In this document: positions 8,661 to 16,547 of the stretch, piece by piece
How positions within the stretch are numbered: the stretch's first letter is position 1
How the letters are laid out: each line of letters starts with the position of its first letter
Source: Candidatus Poribacteria bacterium
GTDB lineage: Bacteria; Poribacteria; WGA-4E; WGA-3G
DNA: 38,041 bases
Assembly: GCA_022823085.1 (NCBI GenBank)
Contig: JAJDXV010000155.1
Location: forward strand, 1-38,041
Reading direction: 5' to 3'
Made by a program: the position numbers and the translations under genes
The notes under the pieces: generated by a model
Seen by the model: the letters and a program-made list of their open reading frames with translations, nothing else
Told to the model about the DNA's origin: nothing
Database searches by the model: none

Positions 8661-10319
8661 GTGAAAAATCAACACGTTTCAAGAGCAAGTTTCGGCTTGC
8701 AAGCTGCGCCGAAACGCCCCGTCGTTCTCATCATTCGAGACGGATGGGGCAATAATCCATATCCTGAATTTAACAAAGCCAATGCTGTTCATCTCGCAAA
8801 GACACCCGTAGATGACTGGCTCAGACAGAACTATCCACACGTCCAGATTCATACCTCCGGAGAAGATGTCGGTCTACCTGCCGGTGTTATCGGCAACAGT
8901 GAAGTCGGACATCAGAACATCGGCGCAGGACGTATCGTCAATCAAGAACTCTTACGCATTAGCACCATGATCCGCTCCGGTGAATTCGCAGAAAACAAAG
9001 TTCTTTTAGACGCAATCGGACACGTCAAAAAACACGGAACGTATCTGCATCTCATGGGATTAGCAAGTGATGCCGGTGTTCACAGTGCATTAGAACACCT
9101 CTATGGACTCCTCACACTTGCCAAACACAACGGACTCAAGGCAAATCAAGTGTTGATTCACAATTTTAGTGACGGACGGGACTGCCAACCCGACCTCGGT
9201 ATCCGATTCTGTGAACAGATTGAAGCGAAACTCAAAGAGATCGGTATCGGTCAAATCGCCTCCGTTATCGGTCGATACTATGCCATGGATCGCGATGACC
9301 GATGGGAACGCGTTGAAGTCGCATATCGTCTCTTAACCGAAGGCACAGGCGAACCTGTCACAAACGCTACAGATGCCTATCGCGACTATTACGAGAACCC
9401 GGATGATACCAACCGTAAAGGCGATGAATTTGTCCGTCCGAGTGTCGTTGTCGGAACCGACGGTAAGCCACTCCCGCGTATTACCGATGGAGATGCCGTT
9501 ATCTTCTATAACTTCCGAGGCGACCGCCCCAGAGAACTCACCAAAGCCTTTTGCTTGCACGAATTTCCGTTTCAGGCAGAAGGAAAAGACGGTGTCACCC
9601 GACAGATGGGTTTTAAACGGAATTGCAAACCTGACGTTAAGTTTGTTACAATGACCGAGTACGAACAACGAATGCCCGTTGAAGCGGCAATCAAAAAACC
9701 ACCGAAAATGAAGAACACGCTCGGGGCTTATGTCAGCGAGGCAGGACTCACGCAGTTCCGATGCGCAGAAACCGAGAAATTTCCGCATGTTACCTTCTTC
9801 TTCAACGACTACCGAGATGAACCCTACGAAGGCGAAGAGCGTCAAATTATCGCTTCTCCACGGGACGTAACAACCTACGACCAGAAACCGGAGATGTCCG
9901 CACCGGGCGTAACCGCAGAGATGCTACGACGGATCGGTTCCGACAAATATGATTTGATCGTACTCAACTATGCCAACGGCGATATGGTCGGACATACAGG
10001 GTCCCTGCCAGCAGCTATTAAAGCAGTCGAGGCAGTCGATGCAGGCGTAGGAAAAATTGTTGATGCCGTGCTTAAAAAGGACGGGGCACTCATCGTCACC
10101 GCTGATCACGGGAACTGTGAACAGATGATTGACCCAGAAACCGGCGGAATTCATACCGCACATACCACATACAACGTTGATCTCATCGTTGTCGATAACC
10201 AACGCAAGGGGCAACAACTTCGTGAAGGTGGACGGCTTGCAGACATCGCACCGACAGCACTCCATCTTCTCGGTTTAGAACAACCGGCTGAAATGACAGG
10301 CGGATCCCTAATTTCTTAA
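8661..10319 (+). CDS. gpmI: 2,3-bisphosphoglycerate-independent phosphoglycerate mutase
   Basis: Interconverts 3- and 2-phosphoglycerate in lower glycolysis. It is cytosolic and binds two metal ions, Mn2+ in most bacteria. 552 residues from GTG 8661 with AAAGGG about 6 nt upstream; slightly longer than the usual 510-550 because of an about 18-residue N-terminal extension before VVLIIRDGWG. Key sites seen: the first metal Asp in DGWG, catalytic Ser80 in GNSEVGHQNIG, substrate-binding NFSDGRDCQP, DRDDRWERV, FRGDRPREL, and the C-terminal metal cluster NYANGDMVGHTG and VTADHGNCEQM. The gene stands alone between Uma2 and a small membrane protein. There is nothing atypical about the core. Confidence 0.96.
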   Translation: MKNQHVSRASFGLQAAPKRPVVLIIRDGWGNNPYPEFNKANAVHLAKTPVDDWLRQNYPHVQIHTSGEDVGLPAGVIGNSEVGHQNIGAGRIVNQELLRISTMIRSGEFAENKVLLDAIGHVKKHGTYLHLMGLASDAGVHSALEHLYGLLTLAKHNGLKANQVLIHNFSDGRDCQPDLGIRFCEQIEAKLKEIGIGQIASVIGRYYAMDRDDRWERVEVAYRLLTEGTGEPVTNATDAYRDYYENPDDTNRKGDEFVRPSVVVGTDGKPLPRITDGDAVIFYNFRGDRPRELTKAFCLHEFPFQAEGKDGVTRQMGFKRNCKPDVKFVTMTEYEQRMPVEAAIKKPPKMKNTLGAYVSEAGLTQFRCAETEKFPHVTFFFNDYRDEPYEGEERQIIASPRDVTTYDQKPEMSAPGVTAEMLRRIGSDKYDLIVLNYANGDMVGHTGSLPAAIKAVEAVDAGVGKIVDAVLKKDGALIVTADHGNCEQMIDPETGGIHTAHTTYNVDLIVVDNQRKGQQLREGGRLADIAPTALHLLGLEQPAEMTGGSLIS

Positions 10320-10363
10320 GTACAAAAATTAAACACCCCTAACCTACATAGAAGGAACCTAAA

Positions 10364-10684
10364 ATGGATAACTCTCAACAGTCCGCTGTTCCAGCGCACC
10401 CCGATTTGACAGCTGAACAAGATGCGGAATCCGATGCCAAGAAGGTTACATGGTTTTTCATCGGTTTTCTCGGAAATATACTTGGGGTCCTTATTGCTTC
10501 TATCTATGAACCAGCACCACCTGCCTCACGGCTCCTTGGGAAATCACCTGAAAAGGCAGCCTTCTATACGGATAGTTACAAAGCGAAAAGTCGAAGCATT
10601 CAACTACGCCAGTCCGTAATTGGTCTCATTATTCCGTTTGTTCTTATGTTCTTATGGATGATTTTTACAGTGGCCATTATATAA
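10364..10684 (+). CDS. Small two-helix membrane protein, unknown function
   Basis: 106 residues from ATG 10364, with AGAAGGAAC as ribosome site 9-10 nt upstream. A polar, acidic N-terminus (about 26 residues) precedes one membrane segment (WFFIGFLGNILGVLIASIY). A cytosolic or external loop rich in Lys and Ser follows, then a second helix (SVIGLIIPFVLMFLWMIFTV) at the very C-terminus. No enzyme motif is present. It lies 44 bp after gpmI and 104 bp before prs on the same strand. The family is not recognised. Confidence 0.75.
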   Translation: MDNSQQSAVPAHPDLTAEQDAESDAKKVTWFFIGFLGNILGVLIASIYEPAPPASRLLGKSPEKAAFYTDSYKAKSRSIQLRQSVIGLIIPFVLMFLWMIFTVAII

Positions 10685-10788
10685 AATATATACAGTCCGA
10701 TAGACATGGGCACGATTCACAATTTATGTGCCAGCAAGATAGGTAATTTATGATGAATAAGATTAACTCGGTCTAAGGAGGTTTTAGC

Positions 10789-11784
10789 ATGTCCACACCG
10801 ATTGACCAGCAAGTTAGCGACGATTTCAGGCTATTCGCTGGAAGTGCGAACCCAGCATTAGCAAAAGAAATCGCTTCGATTTTAAGCGTTGAACTCGGTA
10901 AAATTACAATCGGTCCGTTTCCGAACCTTGAGACGCGCGTTCAAATTGAGGAAAGTATCCGCGGCACCGATATCTATGTTGTGCAGCCAACAAGTCAACC
11001 GGCTAACGAAAACCTGATGGAACTACTCATCACGATTGACGCGATGAAACGGGCATCAGCCCGGCAGATTACCGCGATTATCCCGTATTTCGGATATTCC
11101 CGTCAGGACCACAAAACAACAGGACGCGAACCGATTAGCGCGAAACTCGTAGCCAATCTATTGACAACAGCAGGCGCAAGTCGCGTCATGGCACTGGACC
11201 TACACGTGCCACAAATACAAGGCTTCTTTGATATCCCTATGGATCACTTGACTGCCGTGACGACTTTGGTAAACTACTTCCGAGAGAAGCAGGTCGAAAA
11301 TGGCGTAATTGTTGCCCCTGATGCCGGGCGCGCCAAGTTAGCAGAAAAATACGCCGATATGCTTGGGCTGCCGTTAGCCATCATGCACAAACGCCGAACC
11401 GGTATTGATGGACAGAGCGTCAAATTCGTCGAACTTGTTGGAGATGTTAAAGGGAAAACGCCTATCATCACCGACGATGAAATACAAACCGGCGGAACTA
11501 TCCGCCAACAAGCCATCGCATTGGCAGAGGCTGGCGCAGAACCTGCTTATGTAAGCATCGCACATCCTATATTGGTCGGGCCAGCGTTAGAACGTCTCGA
11601 GCACCCATCAATCCGTGAAGTGGTCACAACCAATACGATCCCTGTTCCCGCTGAAAAGCAGCTGGATGGCAAAGTTAAAGTGATTTCTATTGCACCTCTT
11701 CTCTCTCAGGCCATATTGAGGGTACATCAACACCGATCGGTGAGTCAAGTTTTTCGAGATCAGCATCTCGATTTCCCTGTGTAA
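10789..11784 (+). CDS. prs: Ribose-phosphate pyrophosphokinase
   Basis: Makes PRPP from ribose 5-phosphate and ATP for nucleotide, His and Trp synthesis. It is a cytosolic oligomer. 331 residues from ATG 10789 behind an ideal AAGGAGG site. Recognised elements: FAGSANPALAKEIASIL near the N-terminus, YFGYSRQDHK (the flexible ATP-binding loop), ALDLHVPQIQGFFDIP with the metal-binding His, VIVAPDAGRAKLAEKYAD, and the PRPP-binding loop DDEIQTGGTI at about 229-238. The loop is slightly unusual, since most bacterial enzymes read DDMIDTGGT, with an Asp where this has Gln. The length is 10-15 residues above average, mostly at the C-terminus. Confidence 0.95.
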   Translation: MSTPIDQQVSDDFRLFAGSANPALAKEIASILSVELGKITIGPFPNLETRVQIEESIRGTDIYVVQPTSQPANENLMELLITIDAMKRASARQITAIIPYFGYSRQDHKTTGREPISAKLVANLLTTAGASRVMALDLHVPQIQGFFDIPMDHLTAVTTLVNYFREKQVENGVIVAPDAGRAKLAEKYADMLGLPLAIMHKRRTGIDGQSVKFVELVGDVKGKTPIITDDEIQTGGTIRQQAIALAEAGAEPAYVSIAHPILVGPALERLEHPSIREVVTTNTIPVPAEKQLDGKVKVISIAPLLSQAILRVHQHRSVSQVFRDQHLDFPV

Positions 11785-11826
11785 GCTACGGTTGACATCA
11801 AGCGGCTGCGTTTATTAACAAAAAAG

Positions 11827-12915
11827 ATGATTCCGATCCTGTACCTCAGCCATTGCGGTTCAAGCATCGGTGGCGGTGAAAAGCAACTCGCTTACCTCGT
11901 CACAAATATCGACCGAAAACGTTATCAGCCGCTTGTTGTCTGCCCTGATGACGGTGTGTTCGTAGAGCATCTTAGATGTGCCGACATCCCGACGGTGGTC
12001 CTGGCGGTGCCATCGTGGCGGAAAGCGAAATCGCTAATAGCGAGGTATCGTGCTGCCGAAAAATTAGCCGCACTCGCTAAGACACACAACGCAACACTCG
12101 TCCATACCTCTGATTCATGGCTTAACCCATATTTATTACATATCAGAAAACGCTTGGGAATCCCTGTCGTTTCACACGTTCGGACGCTCCTCACAACCGA
12201 TCAAGTCCGAAAGTATAAATTCAATGAGATAGACAGAATCATCGCTATCTCTAAGGAAAGCAAAACCGCCCTGACTCAAGCAGCAACTGATGCACAAAAA
12301 ATTGATCTCATCCTGAATTGTGTCGATTTAGACGCTTTTCAACCGGCACCTCGCCCCGAACCCTCGACAGAATACGTCGTCGGTATCGTCGGACGGATTG
12401 AACCGTTCAAACGCCAAAAAGAGTTCATTGAAATCGCAACAGCAGTCATCGCACAAAACAGAAACGTTCGGTTCCATATCATCGGTGCAGCACTCAATAC
12501 GCCTGAACACCGCGCCTACGAACAAGAGGTCCACCAATGGGTGCTGAAATATCAACTGCAGGAGTTCCTTCACTTTAGAGGGCACCGCACCGATATGCCA
12601 AACGTCATGCAGGAACTTGACCTCCTCGTAACCCTTTCAGCCGGGAGCGTCATCGCCGAGGCGATGGCAGCTGGAAAACCGGTGATCGGAACGCCAATCG
12701 GTAGCACCCCTGACACGATTGTTCACGGTGTAACAGGATACGTTGTCCCGTTACACCCAATCGAAGCAATCGTAAACAAAATCCTTGCCTTCGCCACAGA
12801 TCCAGATTTAAACACCCGTATCGGACAACACGCGCGGAAACATGCTGAGGAGACTTTCGGTATCAAAGCACACGTCCAAAAAGTACAGGGCATTTACGAG
12901 GAATTATTGAAATGA
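11827..12915 (+). CDS. GT4-family glycosyltransferase
   Basis: 362 residues with the GT-B fold typical of the GT4 family, which transfers sugar from an NDP or UDP donor to a lipid- or protein-linked acceptor at the cytoplasmic face of the membrane. The N-terminal acceptor lobe opens with the glycine-rich loop GSSIGGGEKQLAYLV. The donor lobe starts at VVGIVGRIEPFKRQKEFIEIA and includes the nucleotide-sugar site SVIAEAMAAGKPVIGTPIGS followed by VHGVTGYVVP. The spacing from prs is 42 bp and no terminator is apparent, so read-through is possible. No sugar specificity can be given. The ATG at 11827 has only a poor upstream site (AAAAAAG). Confidence 0.88.
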   Translation: MIPILYLSHCGSSIGGGEKQLAYLVTNIDRKRYQPLVVCPDDGVFVEHLRCADIPTVVLAVPSWRKAKSLIARYRAAEKLAALAKTHNATLVHTSDSWLNPYLLHIRKRLGIPVVSHVRTLLTTDQVRKYKFNEIDRIIAISKESKTALTQAATDAQKIDLILNCVDLDAFQPAPRPEPSTEYVVGIVGRIEPFKRQKEFIEIATAVIAQNRNVRFHIIGAALNTPEHRAYEQEVHQWVLKYQLQEFLHFRGHRTDMPNVMQELDLLVTLSAGSVIAEAMAAGKPVIGTPIGSTPDTIVHGVTGYVVPLHPIEAIVNKILAFATDPDLNTRIGQHARKHAEETFGIKAHVQKVQGIYEELLK

Positions 12916-12916
12916 C

Positions 12917-12945
12917 TTGAAATTTTTAACGGGTTGACCTATAAT
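12917..12945 (+). promoter_or_regulatory. Promoter of PhyH gene 1
   Basis: -35 TTGAAA (12917-12922), 17-bp spacer, perfect -10 TATAAT (12940-12945), 31 nt before the start codon. It overlaps the 3' end of the glycosyltransferase gene by only a few bases. Confidence 0.6.
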
Positions 12946-12976
12946 AACACTATCATTTCGCTTGGAGGAGTCAACA

Positions 12977-13837
12977 ATGCTTACAAGAGAACAATGTAAG
13001 TCTTACGAAGAAAATGGCTATATCGGTGTCGAGGCGGTACTAACGACGGAAGAAGTGGCGGCTCTTCAAAGAGTCACCGAGGAATTCGTTGAAAAATCGA
13101 AAGAAGTTACCGAACATACTGACATCTTCGATCTCGAACCCGGGCATACGCCAGCGAACCCGCGTGTACGACGTATCAAAAACCCCGGACTACACCACAT
13201 CGTTTATGATCACACCTTACGGCATCCGAGAATTCTGGATATTGTGGAACAACTCATCGGATCCGGTGTCCGATATAACGGGCATAAGTTGAATATGAAG
13301 TACCCAGAATTCGGAAGCCCAGTTGAATGGCATCAGGATTGGGCTTTTTATCCACACACCAACGACGACCTGCTCGCTGTCGGCGTGGTTATTGACGATA
13401 TGACCGTCGAAAACGGCGCACTGATGATAATTCCAGGGTCCCATAAAGGGCCAACCTTGGATCATCACCAGAACGGCGCATTTATCGGCGCGGTTACCGA
13501 TCCCGATTTTACATCGGACGGTGCTGTGCCTATCGAATTGAAGGCAGGCGGAATCACGATCCACCATGTCAGAGCGTTACACGGCTCCGCACCGAATACC
13601 TCTGAAAAACCGCGTCGCTTACTGCTGTTCCAATACTGCGCGGTAGATGCCTGGCCCCTGAAAGGCATTCCCGATTGGGACACCTTCAACGACTTCATCA
13701 TCCGTGGCGAACCGACGAATCAACCCCGTATGGTAGCTGCCCCTGTGCGCATGCCGGAACCTTATGCCGAACTAAAAGGGTCTATCTACGAAGTGCAATC
13801 TCTACTTGAAAATCCGCTTTATGCCAAGAATCAATAG
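12977..13837 (+). CDS. Phytanoyl-CoA dioxygenase (PhyH) family oxygenase 1
   Basis: 286 residues. Start ATG 12977 is preferred over TTG 12962 because GGAGGAG (12964-12970) lies between them at proper distance. Non-haem Fe(II)/2-oxoglutarate oxygenase with double-stranded beta-helix: the N-terminal YEENGYIGVEAVLTTEE is the usual PhyH opening, the HxD iron motif is WHQDWAF (His119, Asp121), GALMIIPGSHKGPT lies on the core strand, and the distal iron His202 is in ALHGSAPNTSEKPRR, whose Arg binds 2-oxoglutarate. All ligands are present. PhyH paralogues are expanded in Poribacteria. The substrate is unknown, and phytanoyl-CoA itself is unlikely. Confidence 0.92.
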   Translation: MLTREQCKSYEENGYIGVEAVLTTEEVAALQRVTEEFVEKSKEVTEHTDIFDLEPGHTPANPRVRRIKNPGLHHIVYDHTLRHPRILDIVEQLIGSGVRYNGHKLNMKYPEFGSPVEWHQDWAFYPHTNDDLLAVGVVIDDMTVENGALMIIPGSHKGPTLDHHQNGAFIGAVTDPDFTSDGAVPIELKAGGITIHHVRALHGSAPNTSEKPRRLLLFQYCAVDAWPLKGIPDWDTFNDFIIRGEPTNQPRMVAAPVRMPEPYAELKGSIYEVQSLLENPLYAKNQ

Positions 13838-13950
13838 GTGATAGTAAAACCGAAAACACACTCGCTTTTAGCGAACGACAACCGTTCCCTTTGTTGTTGC
13901 GTTCTTTTTATCGGTTTGCTGTTGATTACAAGTTCACTTGCAAAAAAGAA

Positions 13951-13976
13951 ATGGCGAGGTATAAATACCTCGCCAT
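13951..13976 (-). terminator. Rho-independent terminator of selenoprotein HMA gene 1
   Basis: A 12-bp perfect stem (ATGGCGAGGTAT paired with ATACCTCGCCAT, 2-nt loop) is followed on the minus strand by TTTCTTTTTT. It lies about 40 nt beyond the minus-strand stop at 14016 and could also help end the convergent PhyH transcript. The GGCGAGG core recurs at 20125 and 28751. Confidence 0.75.
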
Positions 13977-14015
13977 ACGAACTTAATTGTCCACTTCAAA
14001 CGTCTCAAACTAAAC

Positions 14016-14399
14016 TTAGTTGGCGACTTGCGCGCTAAACGCACCGGCACCTTCAACGGCTTTCACAAGCGCGTCTGTCTCAACTTTACCCTTTTCAATC
14101 TTCACCACAGCCTTGTTATCCGTTGAAGAAACACTCACGACTTCAGAAACACCGGTAACCTTTGTCAGTGCATCCTGCACCGCACTGGTACACACACCTC
14201 ACGTCATACCCGTAACAGCGAGTGTAACCTCTTCAATATTTGCCGCTGCTGTCTCACTCGGCGTTTCTACTGTTTGCTTCGGTGTTTCCGTCGTTTGGGT
14301 TTCCGTCTCTGCCGGTTTCTGTTGGTTGTCCGCACAAGCGATAACAAGTAAAAGTGCTGCAAGGCAGACGAATAGGATTCTCACGTTTAAATGACGCAT
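14016..14399 (-). CDS. Selenocysteine-containing HMA-domain lipoprotein 1 (GMT-Sec-xxC)
   Basis: 127 residues if the TGA at 14199-14201 (codon 67) is read as selenocysteine; otherwise a 66-residue stub. Residues 1-22 form a lipoprotein signal ending in LLLVIAC (lipidated Cys22). A Thr/Glu-rich linker to about residue 55 follows. The rest is a heavy-metal-associated domain: EEVTLAVTGMT-U-GVCTSAVQDAL, then VTGVSEVVSVSSTDNKAVV and an AVEGAGAFSAQVAN end. HMA domains bind Cu(I), Zn or Hg through GMxCxxC; here Sec replaces the first Cys. The 60 residues after the TGA continue the fold without interruption, and a hairpin follows the TGA. AGGGGA precedes ATG 14399. A pseudogene is unlikely, because the neighbouring paralogue has the same TGA at the same site. 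Inferred role: surface-anchored metal or metalloid binding. Confidence 0.88.
14166..14182 (-). promoter_or_regulatory. Putative bacterial SECIS hairpin of HMA gene 1
   Basis: On the minus strand a 7-bp stem (CGGUGCA with UGCACUG, one G-U pair) closes a GGA triloop. The loop starts 24 nt after the UGA. Position and loop match the hairpin in the second HMA gene and closely match that in the peroxiredoxin. Confidence 0.7.
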
Positions 14400-14424
14400 C
14401 TGTTTATTCCCCTTATTTATCGTA

Positions 14425-14440
14425 GCGATCTCCAGATCGC
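14425..14440. repeat. REP-like palindrome (GCGATCT..AGATCGC)
   Basis: A 7-bp perfect inverted repeat with 2-nt loop, embedded in GTAGCGATCTCCAGATCGCC between the two HMA genes. It resembles the palindromes at 23372, 27019 and 36507 (GTAGGAGCGA...). Confidence 0.5.
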
Positions 14441-14478
14441 CGCGTCTTATATCAGACTGTTATGCAAATAAAAGGAAA

Positions 14479-14496
14479 GGGTGGGAAACCCCACCC
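14479..14496 (-). terminator. Terminator of HMA gene 2
   Basis: GGGTGGG pairs with CCCACCC around a 4-nt loop, followed on the minus strand by TTTCCTTTTATTT. It lies 18 nt past the stop of HMA gene 2, so HMA gene 1 downstream probably depends on partial read-through or its own weak promoter. Confidence 0.7.
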
Positions 14497-14513
14497 CTCC
14501 TATTCAGTAAGTC

Positions 14514-14903
14514 TCATTTAGCAACTTCGGCGCTGAAGCCAGCACCTTCAACTGCAGAGGTAAGAGCAGCAGTCGTAACTTTGCCCTTCTTAACTTTCAC
14601 AACAGCCGTATTATTCGCGTCGGAAACGCTCACCACTTCAGAGACACCGGGAACGTTGCTAAGTGCAGCCTGCACTTTGCTCGTACACGCACCTCATGTC
14701 ATACCCGTGACATTCAGTGTAACCTCTTCAATGGCGGCTTCCTCCACGGCTTCTGCTATGTCACTGGAACTTTTCGCGTCAGATTTCATGGCGGCACCGT
14801 CTGTAGCCGGAGCAGACATCTCTGCCTTCTCTCCTATCATGCCACAACCAACCATAAATGCAAAGGCGATAAGACAAATCAGTGATAACTGTACAATACG
14901 CAT
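14514..14903 (-). CDS. Selenocysteine-containing HMA-domain lipoprotein 2 (GMT-Sec-xxC)
   Basis: 129 residues with the TGA at 14694-14696 (codon 70) read as Sec. ATG 14901-14903 has AGGAGG six to eleven nt upstream and its own promoter. A lipoprotein signal ends FMVGC (Cys20). An Ala/Ser/Glu linker follows, then the HMA domain EEVTLNVTGMT-U-GACTSKVQAALS, NVPGVSEVVSVSDANNTAVV and a final SAVEGAGFSAEVAK. The gene terminates at an ordinary TGA (14514-14516) that has no comparable hairpin in the same position, so UGA is both Sec and stop here. It is a clear paralogue of the downstream gene (114-bp gap), diverged in the linker but conserved around Sec. Inferred role: metal binding outside the cytoplasmic membrane. 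No P-type ATPase or MerT-like partner lies in the window. Confidence 0.88.
14661..14677 (-). promoter_or_regulatory. Putative bacterial SECIS hairpin of HMA gene 2
   Basis: A perfect 7-bp stem (AAGUGCA with UGCACUU) closes a GGC triloop that starts 24 nt after the UGA. The loop sequence is the same as in the non-homologous peroxiredoxin gene. Confidence 0.75.
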
Positions 14904-14938
14904 GGGTTAACCTCCTTGAATAATTGTTTATCTATTAC

Positions 14939-14967
14939 ATTCTAACAGATATTCGTTTTCTTAGCAA
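14939..14967 (-). promoter_or_regulatory. Promoter of the selenoprotein HMA genes
   Basis: Minus strand: -35 TTGCTA (14962-14967), 17-bp spacer, extended -10 TGTTAGAAT (hexamer 14939-14944). It lies 35 nt upstream of the HMA 2 start. Confidence 0.55.
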
Positions 14968-15017
14968 GATATTTTTCACAAAGGCAAAATTGTCCATTGT
15001 CTGTGTTTTACATGCGT

Positions 15018-15758
15018 TCACCGCCGATGTACATCTAAGAATGTGAACACTTTTTGAATCCGTTGTAGCTGCTTATGAAGTGCCGCCGCGCGCTCAAATT
15101 CAAGGGCTTCCGACGCGTTATCCCGCTTAGAGACCAAACGCTTCTGCACTTTCTCGTATTCACCATCTAAGAGATCGACAATATCCGCGATTATCTCACC
15201 ATAATTTTTGCGCGTAATCAATGCTGCACAAGGCGCATCACACCGCTTTAGATCGAACTGAAAACACGCACGAAACCCAGGATCCGGTACGATTTCCCCC
15301 TCACACGTACGCACCGGAAAAATCCGCTGTAAAACATCAATCGCTTCATCTGTCCAACGCCGACTCGACAGCGGACCGAAATATCTCGCCCCGTCCGGCA
15401 ATGTTTCGGAGACACGATCAAGGCGCGGAAAATCCTCCCCAACGTCTATCCGAATATACCAATGTTGGCGTCCATGTTTCATCGCAGTATTATAAGTCGG
15501 TTGATATTCTTGGATTAACCGCGATTCTAAAAAGAGTGCTTCCTGCTCAGAACGACACACTTGATACCGAACATCGGTCGTCCAACGGATAAGCCGTTTG
15601 ATCTTGATCGGGCGTTTTTTCACCTTATGCAGATAAGAACGCACCCGTTTCCGTAAACATTTCGCCTTGCCGATATAGAGTACCGTCCCCGTGGCTCCAC
15701 GGAAAAAGTAAACCCCCGGATCCGACGGCACATCGGCTACCATCTCTTGCGTCAGCAT
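15018..15758 (-). CDS. GIY-YIG nuclease, UvrC N-terminal-half / Cho-like
   Basis: 246 residues, less than half of a normal UvrC (about 600). Residues 10-95 are the GIY-YIG nuclease: DPGVYFFRGATGTVLYIGKA, KRVRSYL with catalytic Arg, and EALFLESRLIQEYQPTYN with the metal-binding Glu. A UvrC-like middle (RYFGPLSSRRWTDEAIDVL, then FPVRTC and a Cys pair in RACFQFDLKRCDAPC) follows. The protein ends with a UvrB/UvrC-motif helix (EFERAAALHKQLQRIQKV). The RNase H-like endonuclease and helix-hairpin-helix domains of UvrC are absent. Cho of E. coli likewise has only the 3'-incision half, so a stand-alone repair nuclease is plausible. Both ends look clean, arguing against simple truncation. No strong ribosome site precedes ATG 15758; ATG 15743 is an alternative start. 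Confidence 0.85.
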   Translation of the reverse strand: MLTQEMVADVPSDPGVYFFRGATGTVLYIGKAKCLRKRVRSYLHKVKKRPIKIKRLIRWTTDVRYQVCRSEQEALFLESRLIQEYQPTYNTAMKHGRQHWYIRIDVGEDFPRLDRVSETLPDGARYFGPLSSRRWTDEAIDVLQRIFPVRTCEGEIVPDPGFRACFQFDLKRCDAPCAALITRKNYGEIIADIVDLLDGEYEKVQKRLVSKRDNASEALEFERAAALHKQLQRIQKVFTFLDVHRR

Positions 15759-15841
15759 CAGTTAATTCACAAAGTCATATTTGTTTATTCCAATTTATCA
15801 TATTTATCCAAACCATTCAAGAAAAAAGACGTTCCGAACCC

Positions 15842-15870
15842 TTGACACATTTTTTCTTTTCTGATAAACT
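15842..15870 (+). promoter_or_regulatory. Promoter of second Uma2 gene
   Basis: -35 TTGACA (15842-15847), 17-bp spacer, extended -10 TGATAAACT (hexamer 15865-15870), 28 nt before the GTG start. Confidence 0.6.
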
Positions 15871-15898
15871 CATATATCATCAATAGGAGGAAGACACT

Positions 15899-16489
15899 GT
15901 GGCAGACATGGAACTGAATCAATCGACATCCACATCACCAACCGCGAAGTCCAACCTTTTAACGGCTGATGATCTGGCGAAGCAGCCTAATGATGGTGCT
16001 CGTTATGAACTCGTGAAAGGAGGACTACGAAAAATGCCGCCCGCCGGATTTGAGCACGGCATCCGCGCCGCTGAAATCGGAAGTAGACTCAATGTCCACG
16101 TTAAAACGCATCAATTAGGATATGTATGTGGTGCCGAAACAGGTTTTAAGATTGCGCAAAACCCAGATACAGTACGTGCTCCAGATGCCGCCTTTGTCAG
16201 TCAGGCATCAATTGAACAGCAAGGGATTGTCAGAGGCTATTGGGAAGGCGCACCAGATTTGGCTGTCGAAGTTATTTCCCCCGGCGATACTTATGCTGAA
16301 GTGGCCGAGAAGGTAGAAGAGTGGTTAACTGCCGGTTGCATAATGGTGTGGGTCATCAATCCACGACGAGAAACAGTGGAGGTTTACCGCACCAATAAAG
16401 ATTTTACCGTTTTACGTGGAACCGATATTCTTGATGGGGCTGATGTTGTTGAAGGGTTCCAATGCCAGGTTCAAGACATTTTTAACTAA
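15899..16489 (+). CDS. Uma2 family endonuclease, second copy
   Basis: 196 residues from GTG 15899, preferred over ATG 15908 because AGGAGG (15885-15890) is 8 nt away. The PD-(D/E)XK elements are RYELVKGGLRKMPPAG near residue 40, TVRAPDAAFVS with the metal Asp, LAVEVISPGDTYAEVAEKV with Glu and Lys, and CIMVWVINPRRETVEVYR. It is only distantly similar to the copy at 7990 and belongs to the more common cyanobacterial-style subgroup (APDAAFVS, EVISPGDT). Its own promoter and the 58-bp gap before PhyH 2 suggest a short transcription unit that could include PhyH. The biological role is unproven. Confidence 0.92.
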   Translation: MADMELNQSTSTSPTAKSNLLTADDLAKQPNDGARYELVKGGLRKMPPAGFEHGIRAAEIGSRLNVHVKTHQLGYVCGAETGFKIAQNPDTVRAPDAAFVSQASIEQQGIVRGYWEGAPDLAVEVISPGDTYAEVAEKVEEWLTAGCIMVWVINPRRETVEVYRTNKDFTVLRGTDILDGADVVEGFQCQVQDIFN

Positions 16490-16547
16490 CTTATAGGCAA
16501 ACATTCAAGACATATCTGGAACTTACAATTCGAGGAAGAGGACTACA

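Noticed and set aside
9333..9845. 170-codon minus-strand frame inside gpmI
   Set aside because: Antisense shadow of a strongly conserved enzyme; Cys/Val/Phe-rich composition without a recognisable motif or ribosome site.
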